From positions 124,001-188,000 of the forward strand of contig NZ_AUBE01000004.1 of assembly GCF_000429085.1 (NCBI RefSeq): DNA of 64,000 bases, written 5' to 3'. Position numbers and translations under genes: made by a program. Position 1 is the stretch's first letter, and every line of letters starts with the position of its first letter. This DNA is from Streptomyces flavidovirens DSM 40150 (lineage in GTDB: Bacteria; Actinomycetota; Actinomycetes; Streptomycetales; Streptomycetaceae). Below, one piece after another: positions 58,669-64,000 of the stretch. The notes below the pieces were generated by a model, which saw only the letters and a program-made list of their open reading frames with translations, had not been told where the DNA came from and searched no databases.

Positions 58669-59949
58669 ATGGTCACAGGCAACCCGGTCGGACGACTCGC
58701 GGACGAACGCGTGGACCACCGCTTCAAGGCGCTCCCGCCCGACGCCGAAGGGCTGACCGTCGGAGAACTCGCAGCCGAGCGCCGCAACCTCTTCACCGGC
58801 GGGTTCACCACCCCCGTGCTCGCGCTGTCCGCCGAGTCGGTGGAGCACAACCTCGCGCTCCTGGAGACGTACGCCGAGCGCCACGGCCTCGCCTTCGCGC
58901 CGCACGGCAAGACGTCCATGGCGCCGCAGCTCTTCGCGCGCCAGTTGGAGCGCGGCGCGTGGGGCATCACCGCCGCCGTGCCGCACCAGGCGCGCGTGTA
59001 CCGGGCGTACGGCATCCAGCGGATCTTCCTCGCCAACGAGGTCGTCGACGCGGCCGCCCTGCGCTGGCTGGCCGCCGAACTGGACGCCGACCCCGGCTTC
59101 AGCCTCATCTGTTACGTCGACTCCGTGCGCGGAGTGCAGCTCATGGACGAGGCGCTCCGGGCGGCCTGCGCCTCGCGCCCGCTGGACGTCGTCGTCGAAC
59201 TCGGCGCGGGTGAGGGGGCCCGTACCGGCGCCCGGACGGCCGCCGACTGCGCGGCGGTCGCGGACGCGGTGGCGGCCACGACGACGCTGCGCCTGGTGGG
59301 TGTGGCCGGGTACGAGGGCGAGGTGCCGCAGGCGGACGGGGACAAGGTCCGCGCGTGGGTGCGCGAACTGGTCGCCCTGGCGGCCGACTTCGACAAGGCG
59401 GGCCGGTTCGCCTCCTCTTCGGAGATCGTGATCAGCGCGGGGGGCAGCGCGTGGTTCGACGCGGTGGCGGAGATGTTCGCGGAGATTCCCGCACTCTCGC
59501 TGCCGGTGCTCAAGCTGCTGCGTTCCGGCGCGTACGTCTCGCACGACGACGGCCACTACCGCCACCTCACCCCCTTCAACCGGGTCCCGGACGAGGGCGC
59601 GCTCCAGCCCGCGTTCCGCCTCTGGGCGCAGGTCGTCTCCCGTCCCACGCCCGAGCAGGCCTTCGTCAACGCGGGCAAGCGCGACGCGGCGTACGACCTG
59701 GATCTGCCGGTGGCGCAGGTGGTACGGGACGCGGGGACGGGCGAGGTGCGGCCGGCGGCCGGCATCACGGTGACCGGTCTGTCGGACCAGCACGGCTGGG
59801 TGCGTACGGAGCCGGGGGCGGACCTGAAGGTCGGCGACTGGCTCGGCCTCGGGCTGTCCCACCCGTGCACGTCCTTCGACAAGTGGCAGCTTATTCCTCT
59901 GGCCGAGGCGGACGGCACGGTCACGGACTACATCCGCACGTTCTTCTAG
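58669..59949 (+). CDS. PLP fold-type III D-amino-acid deaminase/dehydratase
   Basis: A 426-residue enzyme of the alanine-racemase-like fold III, D-serine dehydratase (DSD1) or amino-acid deaminase type. The PLP Lys is Lys81 in FAPHGKTSMAP. The C-terminal beta domain has HPCTSFDKW (His398, Cys400), the zinc pair of D-serine dehydratases. It should convert D-Ser/D-Thr-like amino acids to 2-oxo acids and ammonia through an enamine. The ATG at 58669 follows CAGGAGA. It begins the operon with the D-aminoacylase, facing the RidA/GntP operon. Confidence 0.87.
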   Translation: MVTGNPVGRLADERVDHRFKALPPDAEGLTVGELAAERRNLFTGGFTTPVLALSAESVEHNLALLETYAERHGLAFAPHGKTSMAPQLFARQLERGAWGITAAVPHQARVYRAYGIQRIFLANEVVDAAALRWLAAELDADPGFSLICYVDSVRGVQLMDEALRAACASRPLDVVVELGAGEGARTGARTAADCAAVADAVAATTTLRLVGVAGYEGEVPQADGDKVRAWVRELVALAADFDKAGRFASSSEIVISAGGSAWFDAVAEMFAEIPALSLPVLKLLRSGAYVSHDDGHYRHLTPFNRVPDEGALQPAFRLWAQVVSRPTPEQAFVNAGKRDAAYDLDLPVAQVVRDAGTGEVRPAAGITVTGLSDQHGWVRTEPGADLKVGDWLGLGLSHPCTSFDKWQLIPLAEADGTVTDYIRTFF

Positions 59950-59995
59950 CCCTGGCGGCGGGCGCCGGTGGCCAGTGCCCGCGAGGGTGTTCCGG

Positions 59996-60039
59996 GACTC
60001 CGCCCCGGCCCCCGCTCCTCAGACGCGGGAGGGGCTGGA
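59996..60039 (-). repeat. Second copy (inverted) of the extragenic repeat block
   Basis: The minus strand matches 20824-20867 at about 38 of 44 positions (shared TCCAGCCCCTCC, TGAGGAGCGGGG and GGGGCGGAG). It fills the gap between the deaminase and D-aminoacylase genes. Only this block, not the whole 288-bp palindrome, is present. Confidence 0.75.
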
Positions 60040-60096
60040 TGGTCCCGCCCACCCCCGCAGCCGGCAGCCGGCAGCCGCTCAGAGAGGCGAACAGCC

Positions 60097-61707
60097 ATGG
60101 ACCTCGTCATTCGTGACGCCCGCGTCATCGACGGCACCGGCGGTGCCTCCTACCGCGCCGACGTCGGCCTGGACGGCGGCCGCATCGCCGCGATCCGGCG
60201 GGAGGGTGACGGCGGGCCACGGCTCGGCGCGCGCCGCACGCTGCACGCGCACGGCCTGGCCCTCTCCCCCGGCTTCATCGACATGCACGCGCACAGCGAC
60301 CTCGCCCTGCTCCGCGACCCCGACCACAGCGCCAAGGCCGCCCAGGGCGTCACCCTCGAAGTCCTCGGCCAGGACGGCCTGTCGTACGCGCCGGTCGACG
60401 ACCGCACGCTGAGCGAGGTGCGCAGGGCCATCACCGGCTGGAACGGCGGTGCGCCCGGTGACACGGCCATCGACTTCGACTGGCGGACCGTCGGCGAGTA
60501 CCTCGACCGGCTCGACCGCCAGGGCATCGCCGTCAATGCCGCGTACCTCGTCCCGCAGGGCACCGTCCGCATGTACGTGACCGGCTGGGACGACCGCCCC
60601 GCGACCCCCGCCGAGCTCACCCGCATGAAGCAACTCGTCGCCGAGGGCATGGAGCAGGGCGCCGTCGGCATGTCGTCGGGCCTGACCTACACCCCCGGCA
60701 TGTACGCCGACGACGCCGAACTCACCGAGCTGTGCCGCGTGGTGGCGCGGTACGACGGCTACTACTGCCCGCATCACCGCTCGTACGGCGCCGGAGCCCT
60801 CGCGGCGTACGAGGAGATGGTGACCCTCAGCCGCAACGCCGGCTGCGCGCTGCATCTCGCCCACGCCACCATGAACTTCGGGGTCAACAAGGGCAAGGCG
60901 CCCGATCTCCTCTCCCTCCTCGACAAGGCGCTCGACGAGGGCGCGGACATCTCCCTCGACACCTACCCCTACACGCCCGGCTGCACGACGCTCGTCGCCA
61001 TGCTGCCGAGCTGGGCGAGCGAGGGCGGCCCGGAGGCTAACCTCACCCGCCTCCGCAACGACGAGAGCGCCGAGAAGATCCGCCACCACATGGAGGTCGT
61101 CGGCGCGGACGGCTGCCACGGCGTCCCCATCGAGTGGGACACGATCGAGATCTCGGGTGTCAGCGACCCCGGCCTGGCGAGCTGCGTGGGCAAGACGATC
61201 GCCGAGTCAGCCGCTCAGCGCGGCGAGGCCCCCTGGGTCACCGCCCGGCGTCTGCTGATCAACGACAACCTCGGCTCGACGATCCTTCAGCACGTCGGCC
61301 ACGAGGAGAACGTCCGCGCGATCATGCGCCACCGCGTGCACACCGGCGGCAGCGACGGCATCCTCCAGGGCTACAAGCCGCACCCGCGCGCGTACGGAAC
61401 CTTCCCCCACTACCTGGGCCATTACGCCCGCGACCTGGGCGTCCTCTCCCTGGAGGAGTGCGTCGCGCACCTCACTTCGCGCCCCGCCGCCCGCCTGCGA
61501 CTGCCCGACCGGGGACTCGTACGGGAGGGCTACCGCGCCGACCTCGTCCTCTTCGACCCGGACACGGTCGCGGCGGGCTCGACGTTCGAGGCCCCACGCA
61601 CGCTGCCGGTGGGCATACCGCACGTGCTCGTCGACGGCCGGTTCGTGATCGAGGACGGGAGGCGGACGGACGTCCTCGCGGGCCGCTCGGTGCGGCGTAC
61701 AGTCTGA
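60097..61707 (+). CDS. D-aminoacylase/N-acyl-D-amino-acid deacylase
   Basis: A 536-residue amidohydrolase-superfamily enzyme from the ATG at 60097. Metal site His64-x-His66 is in GFIDMHAHSD; other ligands fall in YYCPHHRSYG, HLAHATMNFG and HTGGSDG. The spot where D-aminoacylases have the metal-bridging Cys (GNCG) reads LGQDG, so that Cys is missing and metal binding may differ. It should release free D-amino acids from N-acyl forms, feeding the deaminase encoded upstream. The product KTIAESAAQRGEAPWVTARR and SLEECVAHLTSRPAARL are typical C-terminal elements. Confidence 0.88.
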   Translation: MDLVIRDARVIDGTGGASYRADVGLDGGRIAAIRREGDGGPRLGARRTLHAHGLALSPGFIDMHAHSDLALLRDPDHSAKAAQGVTLEVLGQDGLSYAPVDDRTLSEVRRAITGWNGGAPGDTAIDFDWRTVGEYLDRLDRQGIAVNAAYLVPQGTVRMYVTGWDDRPATPAELTRMKQLVAEGMEQGAVGMSSGLTYTPGMYADDAELTELCRVVARYDGYYCPHHRSYGAGALAAYEEMVTLSRNAGCALHLAHATMNFGVNKGKAPDLLSLLDKALDEGADISLDTYPYTPGCTTLVAMLPSWASEGGPEANLTRLRNDESAEKIRHHMEVVGADGCHGVPIEWDTIEISGVSDPGLASCVGKTIAESAAQRGEAPWVTARRLLINDNLGSTILQHVGHEENVRAIMRHRVHTGGSDGILQGYKPHPRAYGTFPHYLGHYARDLGVLSLEECVAHLTSRPAARLRLPDRGLVREGYRADLVLFDPDTVAAGSTFEAPRTLPVGIPHVLVDGRFVIEDGRRTDVLAGRSVRRTV

Positions 61708-61741
61708 GGAGGCGTCTGCGAAACCGAATGCGGCGGACCGG

Positions 61742-63316
61742 CTACCGCGCCGGGGTCGTCCTCTTCGCCCCGTCGGCGGACGCCGTCGTCGACGGCAGGC
61801 CGAGGGACGCGGGCGGTCGTCGTACGGGCCCGCCCGCCGGCCCGGCGGTACGCCTGAGCCCCGCCGCCGGTGACGACGGCTCAGCGCGCCGCTCCCGCCA
61901 CAGCGTTGCCGCGCCCAGCACGCACACGCCGCCCGCGAGGCAGAAGCCGTACCACGGGGTGCTGCCACTGGGATGGGTCTCGTAGACCAGGGCTGCGGAC
62001 AGCACGGCCAGGACGCGGCCGAGCCTGCCGTTCCAGGCGGTGGCGGAGATCGCCGCCATGCCCCAGAGGAAGTACCACGGCTGCACCATCGGGGAGAGCG
62101 CGACCAGGGCCAGCAGGGCGACGCCCAGGGCGTGGACCGGGTGCAGGGGCGGGGCGCCGCGCCAGGGGCGCACCCTGCGGAAGGTCGCCAGGGCGGCGTA
62201 ACCGATCGCGGCGAGTGCGAGGACCAGGCCGAGCGTCTGGAACGCCCGCTTGACCGGCTGCGGGTCCCAGCCGAACAGCAGGTGCGTCAGCTCGCCGGCG
62301 CCCAGGCCGATGTCGCTGGACGCGGACAGGGCGGTGTGGATGGTCCCGGCGACGCTCTGCGTCCGCAGCCACCCGAAGCCGGTGCCGCTGAGCAGGGTGG
62401 CGGCCACGGCGACCGCCCCGGCCACCAGAGCCGGGACGGCGAACGCCTTGACGACGCGCCGGGGGAGCGGGCCGGTGGTCCGGCGTACGACAAGGGCGCC
62501 GATGAAGAGCAGGGCGACGGCGGCCGGCGACTTGACCATCATCGCCAGGGCGACGACCGCGCTGCCGAGGACCCAGCGGCCGCCCAGCGCGCACACCACG
62601 CCCATCAGCATGAGGGCGATCATCAGGCCGTCGTTGTGCATGCCGCCCACGACGTGGATCAGCAGCAGCGGATTGAGCGCCCCCAGCCAGAGCGCGCCGG
62701 TCTCACTGGCGCCGTGGGCGCGGGCGATGCGGAGTGTCGCCCAGACGGTCAGGGCGAGTGCGGCGAGCGCGATGAGCCGCATCCCGAGCACGGCGGGGAC
62801 GATGTGGCCGCCCGTGGCCAGCACCACCCACTTCGCCAGGACGAGGAAGACGGGCCCGTACGGGGCCGGGGTGTCGGTCCACTGTCTGCCGGTGCTCGCC
62901 GCGGCGTCGGCTCCCAGCTCGTCGGGGCCGAGCACCGAGGGGCCGGACGTATAGACGTCGTGGCCTTCGACGACCATCGCGCCCTGGGCTATGTAGCTGT
63001 ACACGTCGGCGCTGTGCAGCGGTGGGGCCAGTACCAGGGGCGCCGCCCACCAGACCAGCGTGACCAGCGTTTCGCGCACCCCGCCCGCCGCGCTCAGGGC
63101 GATCAGCCGCCCGTACCGCCACCAGGACACCACCAGGAGGGTCAGGCCCAGGTACGCCAGGACAGCGGCCGCCACGGTCGTCGCGGACCCGTGGGGAACC
63201 CATATCCCCCACGGGTCGCGAGCCGGCAGCCGCCCGGCGGCGATGCCGCCCACGGCTGCCGCGACCGATCCGACGGCACCCAGCCGGCGGTACCCGACAG
63301 CGCTCAGCGTCCCCAT
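61742..63316 (-). CDS. MptB-like polyprenol-phosphomannose-dependent mannosyltransferase (GT-C)
   Basis: A 524-residue multi-spanning membrane protein with about 13 helices. The first outer loop has the GT-C acidic motif PPLHSADVYSYIAQGAMVVEG, followed by DVYTSGPSVLG and WTDTPAPYGPVFL, the pattern of actinobacterial MptB/alpha-1,6-mannosyltransferases. HVVGGMHNDGLMIALML and PMVQPWYFLWGMA are further family blocks. It uses polyprenyl-phosphate mannose outside the membrane to extend lipid- or protein-linked mannan. The ATG at 63316 is clear. The C-terminal 50 residues are Pro/Arg/Ser rich. It ends 35 bases from the D-aminoacylase stop, convergent. Confidence 0.85.
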   Translation of the reverse strand: MGTLSAVGYRRLGAVGSVAAAVGGIAAGRLPARDPWGIWVPHGSATTVAAAVLAYLGLTLLVVSWWRYGRLIALSAAGGVRETLVTLVWWAAPLVLAPPLHSADVYSYIAQGAMVVEGHDVYTSGPSVLGPDELGADAAASTGRQWTDTPAPYGPVFLVLAKWVVLATGGHIVPAVLGMRLIALAALALTVWATLRIARAHGASETGALWLGALNPLLLIHVVGGMHNDGLMIALMLMGVVCALGGRWVLGSAVVALAMMVKSPAAVALLFIGALVVRRTTGPLPRRVVKAFAVPALVAGAVAVAATLLSGTGFGWLRTQSVAGTIHTALSASSDIGLGAGELTHLLFGWDPQPVKRAFQTLGLVLALAAIGYAALATFRRVRPWRGAPPLHPVHALGVALLALVALSPMVQPWYFLWGMAAISATAWNGRLGRVLAVLSAALVYETHPSGSTPWYGFCLAGGVCVLGAATLWRERRAEPSSPAAGLRRTAGPAGGPVRRPPASLGLPSTTASADGAKRTTPAR

Positions 63317-63380
63317 GACCGGTCAACTTATCCGAGTGGTGTGAACGCCGGGTGGCCGCAGCCCTGCGCGCACCGGACCG

Positions 63381-64000
63381 CTACGGCTTGGGCAGCCTGC
63401 AGCCCTTCCGGTCCAGATCGATCTTGCTGTCGTGGGCGACGCAGCGCACGATCCCGTACGTCTGCTGCGCGTAGCGGGCTCCGTGGCGGACGGTCACGTT
63501 GCCGCGCCGGTCGACCTCACAGGGGTTGTTGAGGGTGCAGCGCTCGCCGTCCTCATTGGACGTGTTGTTCACGGCTACGACCTTGCCCGTCCTGGTGTCG
63601 ATCACGGGTGAGCCGGACGTACCGCCGATGGTCTGGCAGGCGTCGGAGGAGGTGTAGCGGACTGAGTCCTTCCAGGTCCACACGCCCTCCTTCAGCCGGT
63701 ACGCGAAGCCGTCCACGCCGCAGCTGTAGATCTTCTTCCAGTAACCGGAGACGACCTTGACCGACCTGTTCTTCACCGGGTGGGTGGCGTTGAGTTCCAG
63801 TGCCTTGATGCCGTACTGGCTGCGGATCTGCGCATAGGTACTGGTGAGTTCGTACAGCGAGACGTCCGTGTCGGTCATCGTCGCGTACGCGATCTTGCTC
63901 GCCTTGAGTGTCCCCGCCGGGCCGCCCTCGGCGTCGAGCAGGGTGAAGGTACGGGTCGACGGCCGGTCGACGATCACTTCGCCCGCGCCAAGGAAGCCCG
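63381..64000 (-). CDS. Trypsin-like serine peptidase, C-terminal part, cut by window edge
   Basis: The visible 206 residues are the end of an exported chymotrypsin-fold protease. The Asp of the triad lies in TDTDVSLYEL and the Ser in ACQTIGGTSGSPVID. The His region is outside the window because the reading frame stays open to base 64000 (GFLGAGEVIVDRP at the edge). Cysteines (YSCGVDG, DACQ, ERCTLNNPCEV, VRCVAH, KGCRL) suggest several disulfides. It resembles secreted V8/trypsin-like proteins of Streptomyces with a Cys-rich tail. The stop is followed by the MptB promoter side. Confidence 0.78.
   Translation of the reverse strand, partial: GFLGAGEVIVDRPSTRTFTLLDAEGGPAGTLKASKIAYATMTDTDVSLYELTSTYAQIRSQYGIKALELNATHPVKNRSVKVVSGYWKKIYSCGVDGFAYRLKEGVWTWKDSVRYTSSDACQTIGGTSGSPVIDTRTGKVVAVNNTSNEDGERCTLNNPCEVDRRGNVTVRHGARYAQQTYGIVRCVAHDSKIDLDRKGCRLPKP

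Noticed and set aside
61973..63532. 519-residue plus-strand frame over the MptB-like gene
   Set aside because: Shadow frame; charged low-complexity product, and the minus-strand membrane protein is clear.

Overview
The window comes from a high-GC actinobacterium, almost certainly a Streptomyces. The evidence is the cslA-glxA-cslZ tip-growth locus, class E and class F sortases, a streptogrisin-type protease, a chitinase with a DasR-like operator, a DUF397 gene, heavy use of GTG/TTG starts and long antisense ORFs caused by G/C-rich third codon positions. Most of it is ordinary chromosome. Two stretches look acquired: a restriction-modification island at about 26.2-30.8 kb with lower GC and weaker codon bias, and an IS5-like insertion sequence at 44.28-45.67 kb. 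I see no tRNA, rRNA, CRISPR array, prophage or antibiotic cluster.

Layout. 0-4 kb: cslA (partial), glxA and, convergent, the GH6 gene cslZ, which together make and process an extracellular glycan at hyphal tips. 4.1-5.3 kb: a cobalamin riboswitch controlling the cobalt transporter genes cbtB and cbtA. 5.3-6.6 kb: a class F sortase coupled to a His-rich surface protein. 6.7-16.2 kb: a HAD phosphatase, then a 2-aminoethylphosphonate (2-AEP) uptake and degradation locus: an alkaline-phosphatase-superfamily hydrolase, ABC binding protein, two permeases, ATPase, PhnX-like hydrolase, FAD oxidoreductase and GntR regulator. One 27-bp element is repeated at both of its internal promoters. 16.4-26.2 kb: a LAXTG wall protein, ROK regulator with divergent Gfo/Idh dehydrogenase and HbpS-like gene, a nested palindromic repeat, an FAH-family hydrolase, a YidC paralogue, an L,D-transpeptidase-like protein without catalytic Cys, a class E sortase and a TPR/SEC-C protein.

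26.2-29.9 kb: the restriction-modification island: a Vsr repair nuclease, an NgoMIV-family endonuclease, one m5C methyltransferase and, tail to tail, a NaeI-family endonuclease. The named prototypes of both endonuclease families cut GCCGGC, so this looks like two unrelated enzymes protected by one methylase. It is the most unusual thing in the window. A degenerate stretch with an orphan DUF397 gene follows.

31-44.2 kb: secreted and envelope proteins (NHL-type protein, Excalibur lipoprotein, streptogrisin, SGNH esterase, DUF445, DUF1707), an ABC-2 exporter and a class A penicillin-binding protein. 44.3-45.7 kb: the insertion sequence, carrying a VOC-family passenger gene and sitting in the stop codon of the guanidinium exporter gene gdx, which has a guanidine-III riboswitch. 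46.2-54.5 kb: GroES-like protein, DUF3618, peroxiredoxin, MHS transporter, GH18 chitinase, Nramp-related transporter and M14 carboxypeptidase. 54.6-61.7 kb: a divergent locus for N-acyl-D-amino acids (GntP permease, RidA, IclR, PfkB kinase against D-amino-acid deaminase and D-aminoacylase) sharing a palindromic operator. The window ends with an MptB-like mannosyltransferase and a truncated serine protease. Functions are read from sequence motifs and family knowledge; no database search was run.
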